From the NCBI RefSeq assembly GCF_000003815.2, contig NC_049991.1:15936971-16000970 (forward strand): a DNA stretch of 64,000 bases, written 5' to 3'. A program made the translations under genes and the position numbers. The DNA comes from Branchiostoma floridae (lineage: Eukaryota; Chordata; Leptocardii; Amphioxiformes; Branchiostomatidae). Position 1 is the first letter of the stretch; every line of letters starts with the position of its first letter. Below the pieces are notes generated by a model. That model did not search any database, was not told the DNA's origin, and saw only the letters and a program-made list of their open reading frames with translations. Below are positions 22,108 to 34,900 of the stretch, one piece after another.

Positions 22108-23060
22108 TTATATTTACAACACTTAACACAATCTTTACGATTAAACGCACACGGGTAAAAATAAGTTACGTTCGTGACATGTCAATTCTGTAATAAGCGA
22201 GGCAATCAAAATGCCTCGATTGTAATGCATGCCTTCAACAACTTGCTTCGACAATAGGAGCAAATGTACAAAAGGTCAAATGTGCAACATCTTGGGAGCA
22301 CATTGCTGTTTTGCACAGTCGTTTCTGATGCACAATTCTGTATCTATGCAGAAATATATCGTGTCATGTCAGACTAGCGTCTCCATTGCCATTTGGTTGA
22401 AGTCTTTCGGAAATGGATTCGCGGTATAAAGATACAAAAGACTGTGCGCAACATTTTCACTCTGTACAACGCCAATAAAAGTTTTTGTTTGTTGCACAAT
22501 GACGGATAACAGTTATGTAAAAAGTATGTTATATCAGACTAGCGTCTCCATTGGTTCCCTGTGTGGTCGTATCTTCAGCCGGCCCGGCGACCCCCACCGT
22601 CAGCACGGTACGTGTGTCCTGGCGGGACCACCTGTTCGTGCGCGGATCAGCACTCCACTTCACTATATTTTGAACACCCCAGTGAGAGGGTAATAGTACA
22701 ACTCTTAACACAATATTAACGATTATACGCACATGGGTAAAAATAAGTTACGTTCGTGACATGTCACTTCTGTAATAAGCGCGACTATCAAAATGCGTGC
22801 ATTTTCCAACTTGCTTCGACAATAGGAGCAAATGTAAAAAACTAGTCAAAAGAGTAAGTGTGCAACATCGTGGGAGGACATTTCTGTTCTGTACAGTGGA
22901 AATTTGAAAAGTCGTTTTGATGCACAAATCTGTAGAAATGTATCGTGTCATGTCAGACAAGTGTCTCCATTGGTTCCCTGTGTGGTCGTATCTTCAGCAC
23001 GCCGCAGGCCGGCCCGGCGACCCCCACCGTCAGCACGGTGTCCTGGCGGGACCACCTGTT
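22108..23060 (-). repeat. Tandem duplication of Kelch-gene terminal exon and 3'UTR
   Basis: A block starting 'acacaatcttta…cgcacacgggtaaaaataagttacgttcgtgacatg' near 22130 recurs near 22710 ('…cgcacatgggtaaaaataagttacg…'), a period of about 583 bp. At 22545-22655 a piece of the terminal Kelch exon is repeated (minus-strand reading NRWSRQD followed by TVLTVGVAGPA), degraded and lacking an acceptor. Only the copy at 22953-23175 fits the gene model. Confidence 0.75.
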
Positions 23061-25565
23061 GGTGTGCGGGTCCAGGCTCCACACGTCCGTCAGCGCGCCG
23101 TTCCGACGGTTCTTCCCGCCAACCAGCCAGATCCTGTCCTGCAGGACCGTGCAGCCCGCTAGGTGGCGCGGAAACCTGGCGGACAGAGTACACCGGGAGT
23201 GATTGGGCATGATGTCCATGGATTGACTGGGAATAATACAAAATTGATCGACCAGTGCGGTTGTGCTTAACGATCAAGCGTTACACGTAATCAAAGTGCA
23301 TCAATATAGAAAATCATCGTTAATAAACAATCCAAGTTCCAACGTTGCTTGGCCTCTATCAGCAATATCAGGAGACAGCAAAAGGGAATGTAGTTAAGTA
23401 TTTCTAGATCCTTGATATTCTTTGCTACCTCATCCAGGCTACAGCAGACCACTGGTCGGTGGCCGGCGTGTAGCACTCCGACGACAGTAGCTCCCGGGCT
23501 CCGTTGCACCCTCCGACTGAGTACAGCTTCCCACAGCACGCCACGGACGAGTGTCCCCAGCGCTTCTTGCGCATGCTCTGTACGTCCTGCCAGTAGTCTC
23601 CCTCGGGGGAGTACTTCAGCACGTCCTTCCTGGTCTGGTCGCGATGCGTTCCCGCCATGCCTCCCGTGAAGTAGATATGTCCGTTCAGGACGGCTCCTCC
23701 CGCGGCTTGGACTTGCGCGCCTACGCTAGCCTTCAGTTCCCACTTGTCCTTGTGTGGAGTGTATCTTTCTATGGGAAACATGCGGCCGCGCATCTCATAA
23801 CCCGAGCCGATGGCCCAGATGCATCCGTCCAGGGCTAGAAGAACGAAGCCCGTGCGACCCTGTTTCATGGAGGGAAGTCTTGTCCAGCGGTTGAATCTGG
23901 GGTCGTAGCGGTGAAAGTCGGCGCTCGGCGGGCCGCCGTCGAAACAGCCGCCGGCCACGTAAAAAAAGTTGTCGAGGACCGCGGCAGCGTGGCCGGTGAC
24001 GTTCCCGGACATGTCCGCCAGCAGGCCGGGGGAGTCCTGGCCGGGATGAAGGTACAGTAGGTTGTCGCTGTACTGAGCGTGATCGGGAACGTCGTAGTCG
24101 CCGCCCGCCACCACCACCACCTCGGCACCGCCGCGCACCTGCGTCCGCTCGTTCTCGTAGTCGTGCACGCGGTGGTGGTCGATGCCGGCCCGGTAGTCCA
24201 TGGCGTGGAGGAGTATGGCTTCACAGTCGCGGTCTTTCTTCATGAAGTCCACGTTGGAGACCTCGTGTTTCAGGCGGTACCGCCCCATCAGTGGAAAGCG
24301 CACGTTGCGCATTACCTTCCCCACGTGCTTCAAGCGCGAGCCTCGATCGGCCTCCACCCAGCGCTTGGCGGATCGGAAAATTTCAATTTCTGAGTCAGTA
24401 TCCAGATTATCACTCCCCAGAACAGCACACATCTGTCTGAGGTCAAGCTTCAAAAATCCTTCAGTACTTGACACGTCTTTGAAGTTCTCAATGACATAAT
24501 TTCTGGCCGTCTCTTCCAGACACGCCAGCTTGTACTCGAAGGCAATGTTCAACACTTCCACGCATCTTTCCGCATCAATGTGTTGTCGCAGGAACCGAAT
24601 ACAGAGGTATTCCATCCCGGTTACCCCTAGTTTCCGGCTGGCGTGCAGCAGTTCCCGGATGTTGTCCATGCCGACGCTCAGCTGCCCCGTGTAGGAGAAG
24701 TGAACCATCGCGCTCACTGCAGCCGCCGTGACGTCATCCAGACGTAAGCAGGGCTTGAAACTGGAGTCGCCGCTGGCCATGGTGCTGAACTGGTGATCCC
24801 GGAAGTACTCACTGGAAAAATCAGTGGATACGGCATTGTACATGAAGTGTAGAGGGAAAAGTACTACAGAATTTTCACATAGTGCTTACTATATCTGTCA
24901 GCAGCGCAACACGACTTTAGGGAAACTGTCACTATTTAGATGTAATCTATTCTCGTGATCTATAGGGTTGTTTAGCCAAAGCCGACACTGTAGGGCTGAT
25001 ATCAATTAGGATTTTACCGTGGTCAATATTGACCGACGGAGGCCATATATGATTCTGGAGGTAGTAAAGGAGATTTCTCCACAAAGACGATTCGCCGTCA
25101 CAGTCAGGATGATTCTCAATCGCCTGTACAAGACCAGTCTATGATCCTTACAAATTAATGTTTTTTTTTGGCTAAACTTCCATTTTTAGGCCATGGTTAT
25201 ACTAGTAGTTGCGTCAGGGGGGGGGTCCTCTTGACGGCGAAACGTCTAGAAACTTTTTGGAGGCTGGCATATACACACCAGCGTAACCTTACAAACGTTG
25301 CATCTTGTCACGGTTACAGTTTTCTTAGCATGCTGATCGTATCAACTAATATAAATGTTACGCACCTGCACTGTCCGAGAGAAAACCTGCTGGCCGGCAA
25401 ACTCTCCTTTTCGGCCAGCAACACCACGTCACCCGGTAACGGCGAGGACAGACTGGCCTCCCGGGGTTGGTGCCGCTCGAAGTCGGTATAAGTCAACACC
25501 TGTCGCTCGGGCAGGGGAGTCCTCCGGTCCAACAGAGCAACTGCGCTGTCGCCGTCGATCACCAT
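22953..25565 (-). CDS. BTB-BACK-Kelch (KLHL-type) protein, probable Cullin-3 adaptor
   Basis: Proteins of this architecture bring substrates to CUL3 ubiquitin ligases. Three exons on the minus strand: 25565-25366, 24811-23429, 23175-22953, giving 601 residues. The BTB domain (about residues 45-150) is split by intron 1: GDVVLLAEKE is in exon 1 and SEYFRDHQF in exon 2. The BACK domain follows at about 155-260. Six Kelch blades cover about 280-590, with double-Gly motifs such as FYVAGGCFDGG, IYFTGGMAG, LYSVGGCNG and IWLVGG; the last blade is the third exon. The start is the first ATG of the first exon with coding character (MVIDGDSAV). I cannot assign a particular KLHL number. The last exon is partly duplicated downstream. 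Confidence 0.9.
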
Positions 25566-26271
25566 GATGATGCTTTTGCTTGGACAGGCGAGAAATGTTC
25601 TCGAAATCTGCACTGCGCCAAGCTGTGTTGTTTTAAAAGCGTTCTGTATTCTACATAGCAACCCCAACGGTTCGCGATGACGTAGCCAGTAATTGTCGTT
25701 TAGATGTTCTGGAACGGCCTCTCACTCGCCAGCAAGTTCGGACGCGGCTGCCATCATACGATTTTCGATACGGCATTATGACGTGTAAACTTTATGACAT
25801 CACAACGAGGAGAAACAAGGTTTGTACGCGCACGGGACAATCGGCCGTCGCTCAGTTACGTAACGTTACTGGCAACAGACTTTACGGCCAATTAACAACG
25901 TAAGTAGACCAAGTTTTCTACAAAGAATATCTTGAACGTACATGATGCTGAATGTTCTTTTTTGTGGTCACAGGTTTTAGTTTCATCCTTTTGTTTCCTC
26001 CTGGCACTCACACCAACTATTTAAGCAACGGAACATTCACACTTTTTTTCTTCAGAAAATAACACAAGAACATTACAACGCGCATCTTACAGATCAAAAA
26101 TACTTTTACTTTGCAAAACCAGCTGCACGATTCCTATTGCAACAAAACGCAAGGATAACTGACGTAGACGTCAGGAAAAGTTTGGACTCACGTCATCTTC
26201 ACGGAACTAAAACAAAGTTTTTGAATTTCCGAAAAAAGTCCTGTAAGTTAAAAGCAACATCTGATATCAGT

Positions 26272-26394
26272 TAGCCTGGGTACCATCCTCCGTAGGTAAA
26301 GCTGGTCTAGTAATTCTTTTCACTTTCTCCGTGGTGATCAAGGATAAGGAATGAGTGAGCCTGCAGCTAGCTACGGAAGACGGTATCCAAGCTA
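26272..26394. mobile_element. MITE with TAGCCTGGGTACCATC termini
   Basis: It begins TAGCCTGGGTACCATCCTCC and ends CGGTATCCAAGCTA as an imperfect inverted repeat, related to the 3539-3761 element. No matching 9-bp duplication is seen, so the insertion is older or the flank has been altered. Confidence 0.7.
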
Positions 26395-27334
26395 GAGAGC
26401 AATAGCCTTTCCTGTGAAATACAGCATTAAAATCATAAAACCAATAACAATGACAAAGCAAGTGCAGAAAATAGCAACAGTAAAATATGCAGCATATAGT
26501 TGTCAAACATGGGAAGCAATGACAGCACACAAATTTTGCATGGCTGTGCTAAGGCCGCCTAAAGCTCATGATATGTAGGAAGTGAACATGATACAACCCA
26601 ACCAACAAATGTTTGATGAATACAACACAACATCGTGCATTAAACAGTGCTTTGCCTCTGATAAGGCCTAAGTATTAAGTTTTAAACATTTCAGAGAATA
26701 ATCCAGGTTCTTTTTAAGAAACTCATATGCGTGGCAATGTCATGCTGCAATTATGAGGTCTTCTCTACATACATTCTTGTGCGAAAACTCAACAAGAAGT
26801 TTCTTCTTGAGTGTACAAAAGTTTCACACATTTACGCTGGTCCCCTATAGACTTCAAAACTATGGCAAAACGTTTCTGCAAACTAACAGATATATATGAA
26901 CACCTGCTTGCACTTATTTGCCAGATACTGGTAGCTTTCGAGAACATTCTGCTGCAGCATAGAAAAATAGAGTAAATCAACAACTCTATCAGTACAATAA
27001 ATTTGAGACGTAGAGATCGATTCTAGAGAGAGAGAGGGAGAGGAAATAAAGTGCCATTGACACTACAAAACACAGTTTCACTGCATTTTGGCACATCTAT
27101 CAGATAACAAACCCACATGACTCCCTTTCTCTACATCTTAGGTACACTGATTATCATTGGTTTAGCTCAAAAAAGGCAAACTTGGATCTGATTACCATGG
27201 CACTTGATTATACAGGTTGGATAAAACAACTCATCTGCATAATGTACAAGTAATATACTATTCCATCTTAGCCATATTTCTTATTTCTGAAATAACTTCA
27301 TCAGGTTGGCAATTATTCATGTAGTACGGTTCTT

Positions 27335-27463
27335 TAAGCACAACCAAGGGGTACTTACATCCAATGTTTCCGTGTCTGTCATATCCAGTCATTCTACCCT
27401 GCTGATGGTGTCTGACATGTAGACACCGAAACGTTGGATGTAAGTACCCCTTGGTTGTGCTTA
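27335..27463. mobile_element. 129-bp palindromic MITE
   Basis: TAAGCACAACCAAGGGGTAC at the left is matched perfectly by its complement at the right, and the arms run about 29 bp before diverging. It may be flanked by TA. It has no coding capacity; the open frame crossing it is an accident of the palindrome. Confidence 0.75.
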
Positions 27464-28959
27464 TAAAGCTTACTATTATCATATTTCTTATTTCCTTCCA
27501 GTTTTTTATCATATACAAGTACATGGACCTCACACTCAAGTGTCCAGAATACAACAGTAGCCAGTGTACATCAGTCCATTCGCTAAGTAACAGCGAGTTT
27601 GATGCAGTAACAATACAACTTCCTTGACAAATGTCACATTTTAAAATAGCATGTGCACAATGAAATGTCTAATGGCTAAAACTTATCCAAAACTGATGAC
27701 ATTCAAGCATGTGATGAAAAAAAACAACTATATCTGGTTATGGTCAAATCTATGATATCTCTTTTGCCAGTTTCCACATCCAACTCGTCTATGAAAGCAT
27801 ACGTTAACATCAACCATGCAATTTTAATGTCCTCTTTCTTACAAACTATCAACATTCATGCCAACATTATCTTCTTATATCTATAATAAAAGTGGCCAGC
27901 ACAAATTTTCTTAAAGTGCACAGCACAATTTCTTTAGATTAACAAATCCTCGACACCTTTCAGTGTTCTGAGGTTGACTTTGTCAGTCATAAATTTAAGG
28001 AACAAAATCTCATTTCTGATTCTTCAGTATTTGCACCAATGAGCCTTCACAACTTAAAAAGTGAGTTTGCGAGCTTGCCAAACGGAGTAATGCTACCTTA
28101 TAAATAAAAACAACTTCAATCCAAGTTTTATGACAATTTCCACATTCTGTTTTATCTGAAAACAAGACGGATTGTTAAATTTTCCTTGGCAGCACAAAGC
28201 TTACATTGAAACTTAAAATAATGTTTGGCTTGACTGTTCTATAAATGCAAAGTTCAGATCAAACCTTTGACTTCAAAGGATTTTCTATCAAAACTGGTCC
28301 CAAAATTCACTTCAAAGTGTGATAATGAGTGTTTTGTGCTTTTAAAGAAGATATGTGACATTTTTGGTCCCTTCCTTTTCTGTTTCATTGAGGTACAATT
28401 TGGACGAACAACAAGCCCTGAAATTAGTAGGCTTTGTAGTGGCCAATTTTCTCTATGTTGGTGCAAGACTTGGTAAGTACAGAGTAAGAACAACAGTGGG
28501 AGTATTGTAGCCTGGTATGCTAGCTCTGTTTCCTCCTTTGATCGCTTCCTCACAGAATATCCTGCCACACATTACCAGCGAAACAATCTGCTTTTGAAAC
28601 TGGATGCAGCTTACCCGGTCCTCATAACATCAATGCAATGGGGTTCAAACAGGCCTTCAGCAGTTTGATCCCTGTTACATTGCATGGTTTGACAAGTTTT
28701 CTAAAATTCAATTGTCCTATTGGGCAAGTACATAAAAAATCTAATTGCCCGAAACAAAGTTTCACTTGCCCAAGATTTAAATGACTTTTTTCTCTGCATT
28801 TTCACCTGCAGTGATGGAATTCTGTCTATTTTTCTGTGTTGTAAAATGTATGGACCAAAGTGTGCCAAAGAAGTGATCAGAGGAACAAACTATGGCTAGA
28901 ATAGGATGGATACCAGACAAGGCTTATTAAGCCCCACTGTTTAACTCCCCACTGCTGAG

Positions 28960-31900
28960 TCAGACGCGGGACTCGGTCATGTTGCTGGCCTTGTCCGCCT
29001 CGCTGTCGCTGTAGTTGCCGCTGTCCCACCCGTCCGACAGGAGCTCCTGGCTGCGGCTGGACGGATAGCGGACGCTCGCGCTCACGCCGTGCACGCTGCG
29101 CACGAACGGACGGCTGTCGGAACTGAACCCACCGTGGTCCTCTGGAGGGAAATAAAAACAAGGAAAGGATGAGCAAGTCCTCGGACACTCGCGCTCATGT
29201 CATGCACACTGCGCACAAACGGACGGCTGTCGGAACTGAACCCACCGTGGTCCTCTGGAGGGAAGTAAAAAAAGACAAGGATGAGTAAGCCGTGCACTCA
29301 TGCCATGCACGCTGCGCACAATGGACGGCTGTGAGAACTGAACCCACCGTGGTCCTCTGAAGGGAAATAAAAACAAGGAAAGGATGAGCAAGTCCTCGGA
29401 CACTCGCGCTCATGTCATGCACACTGCGCACAAACGGACGGCTGTCGGAACTGAACCCACCGTGGTCCTCTGGAGGGAAGTAAAAAAAGACAAGGATGAG
29501 TAAGCCGTGCACTCATGCCATGCACGCTGCGCACAATGGACGGCTGTGAGAACTGAACCCACCGTGGTCCTCTGAAGGGAAATAAAAACAAGGAAAGGAT
29601 GAGTAAGTCCTCGGACACACGCATTTATGCCGTGCACGCTGGGCATAAACGGGCGGCTGTCGGAACTGAACCCACCGTGGTCCTCTAAAGGGAAATAAAA
29701 ACAAGGAAAGGATGAGAAAGTCCTCGGACACACGCATTTATGCCGTGCATGCTGCGCACAAACGGGCGGCTGTCAGAACTGAACCCACCGTGGTCCTCTG
29801 AAGGGAAATAGAAACAAGAAAAGGATGAGTAAGTCCTCGGACACACGTACTCATGCCGTGCACGCTGCGCACGAACGGACGGCTGTCAGAACTAAACCCA
29901 CCATGGTGCTCTGAAAGGAAATAAAAAAGACAAAGATGAGTGAGTAAGTCCTCGGACACACGCACTCATGCCGTGCACGCTGCGCACAAACGGACGGCTG
30001 TCAGAACTGAACCCACCATGGTCCTCTGGAGGGAAATAAAAAGACCCGCAAGGATGAGGAAGTCATGTTTGCTCCATGACTTTCAATTTCTTATAACCTT
30101 TAGTAGAGCTGTGTAATATGATACTAAGAGAATAAAACACAGCAATCATTACACAAACATGATATTCAGACATACACCTTTTGGTTTCAGTGAACAACTA
30201 GTGACACAACAAGGGAATAAAATGGCTTTGTTGTTTGACTTGATTCATATTGTCCCAGTGAGTTGTCAAATTAAACTATAGCAGGTCCCAACATGAGAAG
30301 AGATGCATTTTGTTTCATGAATTATTTTGTGAGATATATAAGTCTACACTGATATCAATATTTATGCAATCTTGCTACAGCTGTTCAACAAGTTTAGCAA
30401 TGATTCTATATGCAGAAATATTGTATTACTATTGGCAAAGCCAGTCTTACTCACCGGTGTCACTTGTGTCATCATGAGAACTGACGTCACTTCTGGGCAG
30501 CAAGTTTAGCAATAATGTATCACTAGTGGGGAGTCTAGTACTGTAGAATCTTTACTCACCAGTATCACTTGTGTCATCGTGCGAGCTGATGTCACTCCTA
30601 GGCAGCAGGTTGGGGATGCGGTTGACCCAGTGGTCCGACAGTGAGGAACAGGTTGAGCTGCCGGACGTGCTGGAGAGGGACCCCATCCTGAGGGAGAGAA
30701 ACAACAGTTAACTAGCAGTTCAACTATATCTGTAGAGAGGTAATTTGTCATTGTTTCTTGGCGTCCTATTATGAGTACTGTAAATGCAGAAATGTTTACG
30801 GTGGTTTTATATTCATGGTTTTCTCGGTGACCACTTTACTGCGGACTTAAAACCACTGCAAAATTTTTTTCCATTATAGTATGAGAATGCAGTCTATGGT
30901 ACTACTGCGAACTTAAAACCACTGTGAACAATCCATTTTCCCGCTACCGCAAAAGTAAATCCCCGCGAAGCTAAATGCATTTACAGCATCCCCCCGTCTA
31001 GATGGAAGCCAATTACTGAATTTTTTGAGTTGACGAGATTTTGTGCAAACCTGCTGCTGCGGCTCTGGTAGAACAGGATGTACGCGTCACTGGTCTGGAC
31101 GTCCTCGTCACTCACGGGCAGGACTTTGGTGTCGTCGAACTTGTACCAACGGCCGTCCACGGGGTTCTTGGAAAAAGCTGCAAGAGAATTGTTTAATTCA
31201 GACACAGTGCTTGGAATGCACTACATTTGTACTAACGGCCGTCCACTTGGTTCTTGGAAAAAGCTGAAGGACAATTGTTTAATTCAGACCCTGGTTGTGA
31301 CAGTTTCTCAGAACAATTCATGACTAATGATGAGGCAAATAGACAACAAGAGGCAGTATTTGGAGACCACACAACACTTGTATCAACGGCCATCCATTGG
31401 GTTCTTGGAAATAGCTGCAAGAGGATTGTTTAATTTAGTGGTTACAACAGCCCCATTGCAACCAATCATGACTATTGATGAGGCAAATAGAAAACAACAT
31501 GCTTCACGCCTGTTAGGAAGCAATCTACCAAAGGAATTGCTCTATGATGGAATGATGGAATCTTAACTTAAGGCTTAAATGAATTCCTTGATGTTGCTTG
31601 TTCTGGATGCTAGAGCTCACATCCATAGCATAAATATTTTTGTACATTCATCTGTATGTGGCTCTGAATGGTAATATTTACAGGTTTGAGACAGCAAAAC
31701 CTACATTATTTTTTCTCAGGACTTAATATTTTGGACAGGCTAAATGGACAGGCATATCTGAGAGGCAACAAATAAAATTGGTGTAGCCTATTGCTAATAT
31801 ACTTCAAAATAACAGCACAGACAGACACAGACCTGTGTAATGTCCCCCCGTCATGTTGCCATGGTGATTGCACACGGCGTACAAGTCGTAGAAGTAGTCC

Positions 31901-34900
31901 GGGTGGCGGGCCGTGGTCCTGTGCTGATGGCGTCTCCACGGAGACCAGCTGGTCAGGAGGCCGAGCCCCCCGCTGTTGCCGTAGTTACGGCGGGCGACGT
32001 GAGGCTTCATGTCCAGGTTGGAGACAGGGAAGTCTACTGATGTGTACAGCTTCATTCTGCGCATCCCAACCTGGAAGAAAAGGTTTTTACGGCAGAATCA
32101 AATCAGTTGCAAACAGGAATAAACTTTTACATCACAAGACAAAAGTAGTAGAAAAGACAGGTCGTCATTGAAAATTGAGATGGCTTCACATGAGCAACGG
32201 TAATCTACTTAAATGGAAAGCTGTTTTACCTGTTTGAACCTCTTGAGCTGAATAATGAGGACATCAGGCAGGGACCACAGACTCAGCTTCTTCGTGGTGC
32301 CATGTTGGATTTTCTTACAGAAGGGGCAGTGCCAGCCGTCCTCTGGGCCAAGCTGGAGTGGGGAGGGAAAATAAACATGATCAGTCCTAATGCCATACCA
32401 AATTATTTTCTTGGTTCTCGGAAATCTTCAGGTGAAAATGTGGCAAGCAGACATCCTAAAAGCAAAGAGCAGGGAGGAAGACTTGAGTATGACTACATTT
32501 GCTCCAGAACACTGAGTGCACCAAGGGATAAAGTATCATAAACCTGATCCTCAGGCTTTGTTTTCATTATGTTTTCCAGTTAAGTGTATTTTCTTTTCTG
32601 AGAAATCACACCATATTAAATTGGTATGGCCAAAAAAACAGAAATGATGTTATACAATAGGTACAGCATGAAGATCATGTTTTATCTCAAAAGGAATGAT
32701 GTACAGATAGAGGAAAATGAGACAAGATATACGGGAAATGGAGGGTCAATATATGTCAATGAAAATTATGAGCCCACTTCTAGCATTTCATCAGTCTGCC
32801 TTGACGTCCAAATTTTTTTTGTGTTGAGCACACTTTCCATTATTATCAAGCTTAAAAATTATTTCTTGACAGTTGAAAATCACTCCAAAAATCACTGCTT
32901 GGACATATAATTTTGCAAGTGGGTCTTTGACCAACACCCATGTTCTTCTATCAGGCAATATTCTGTCTAACAACAGCCATGTTGCAGCCCTACCTTTTCC
33001 TCCTTGGTGTGCAGTTTGAAGCAGTCTGACAGGGTGACGTTGAGAGGTTTCTGCTGCAGCGTTCTCTGCTGCCTGACACTGTCCAGCTCCTCTACCTTCT
33101 CTTCACAGGCATTACCAAACAGGCTGGAGAGGACATAATCAGTGTGAGAGCATGCACATATCAACCTTATTCTAAAAACTAAAAGCACAACAAGTCTGGA
33201 CTCCAGGCTAAGAAGCTATTGTCAAGATATGATGGATTTTTATGATATTTGGTGGAAATGGGTTGACAAACTGAAGGACAATTTCAATTTTGGGCCTCCT
33301 TCCCACATTACATAGCATTACAACAGAACTTATTACATGTTTAGGTCTCGATCTCCGACAAATAGACAATTAATTCTTCGACAAAACATGATGCAGTCAG
33401 TATGGAACAGAATAGGAAGGACTGAGGAGTGTGATGAGGAAATGTCAGCATGTTGCTCCATGCTGAACACTCACCATGCCTTCGTCTCCTGTTCCCACTC
33501 TAGCACCAGCTTCAAGTGTTCCGTTCCACCAGTACCACAGCTAGACAGGGCCCTAAAACACAAGAGCAGAAATTTGTTTCTATTTGGTCTGCATCTTTGT
33601 TGGTATTGACAACATGGAAAGCTCATGTCATTCCATCAGGTCTTTAGAGAATCCCAGGATAGATTTCCCCCTCCTGAAAATTTCTAACTTCCAGTGTGAT
33701 ATAGTCAACAGCTAGCAAGCTGAATAGAATTAAAATCATGTGATGCATTAGCCAGCATCACATATCTATGCTTATTTACCTGCAGAACTCTGGCAGAGAC
33801 AAGCCTGAATGCCTTTCTCTTTAGAGCACAACCAGCCATTTTAATTCCACATATTCCGTAGCCAAATCGCTCATAGTGTAATTAGTGCATTCAACAAAAA
33901 GCGTAATTGGCACCTGAATTTAGGGTAAAGCAAAGTCAGTCTGGTGAATTAAACATACACATGTAATACGTAGGCACTATCTTTCTGTATCATTGATATC
34001 TCCCATAGACACTGGATACCATGTCAATTGTTACATTTACAGTATTTTCAGTCCACTCACTTGTCCACAGTAGGCATATACAGACACATGTTGTCGTCTT
34101 CCGTCAGGTAGCACTTGCCAGCAAGGCCACCTACCACCCGCATCTGGAATCGCACACTACCCTAAAAACAGAAACATTGACAAAACTCTGAATAGGTGTT
34201 TCAAGAGTAATACTGTAAATGCAGAAATGTTTGCGGTAGTTTTATGTTCGTGGTTTTCGCGGTGGTTACTTAACCGCTAACTTAACACCACCGTGAACAC
34301 TCCATTTTCCCGCTACCGCAAAAGTAAATCCCCTTGAACTAAAATGCATTTACAGTACTCCCGTACAACAGAAACCAAAAACCCAAAACACCCATCCCCT
34401 TCCAATTCTAATTAGATCCCTGTGAAAATAAATGACTTCCCAGTACCTGTGGCCTGATGCCCTCCCTCATCATGTCTGCCATGTTGTGCAACAGCACCTT
34501 CTGAAGGTCACCGAAGGTCAGGTTCCTTGGGACGTATAGGGCAGAGGGCGGGCCAAACCTGGTCAAGAGAGACAACTTCATCATACTTAGATTTTTTACA
34601 GGCAAACTTACACATCCCAATGGGCCAGCTTTATGGTCAAGTGTTTTAAAGTCTATATGTTTCACTTCGTTTCTGCTGCATGCATGCATATATGCATTCT
34701 AGATATATCAGATAGACAGACAGACAGATAGATAACTTTATTGAAATTCACAGTGGACCTCCACTGAATTGTATTCAATTTACAGGATTGCAAATTGCCA
34801 GACATCTCAACAATTCATTACAATGTTACAAGAAATGACTTTAGTGAATCCAAGTGTTTCTATTCAAAATCTAAACACAATATTACCTCTTCCCTTGCTT

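Larger units (their letters stand above)
25566..28959. other. Spacer: Kelch-gene promoter side and 3' flank of the USP31/43-like gene
   Basis: No supported coding sequence. It includes a TAGCCTGGG MITE (26272-26394), a 129-bp palindrome (27335-27463) and a short GA-rich stretch near 27025. The part next to 28959 is probably 3'UTR of the USP31/43-like gene. Confidence 0.45.

Noticed and set aside
23551-24393. Overlapping plus- and minus-strand open frames of about 95-120 codons
   Set aside because: Shadows of the GC-rich Kelch coding exon; composition of repeated Thr/Ala/Ser or His is typical of out-of-frame translation.
27405-27440. CTGATG-hairpin-CGAAACG pattern resembling a hammerhead ribozyme core
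   Set aside because: The stem GTGTCT/AGACAC is good, but the conserved A after CTGATG is missing and an extra C precedes GAAA. It lies in a palindromic MITE that explains the pairing.
27258-27554. 98-codon minus-strand frame
   Set aside because: It runs through the palindromic MITE at 27335-27463; the arms simply encode reversed versions of each other.
29085-30060. Regularly spaced repeat array resembling a CRISPR
   Set aside because: Units of 102-115 bp are repeated along their whole length without unique spacers, and they contain exon and splice acceptor sequence of a eukaryotic gene.
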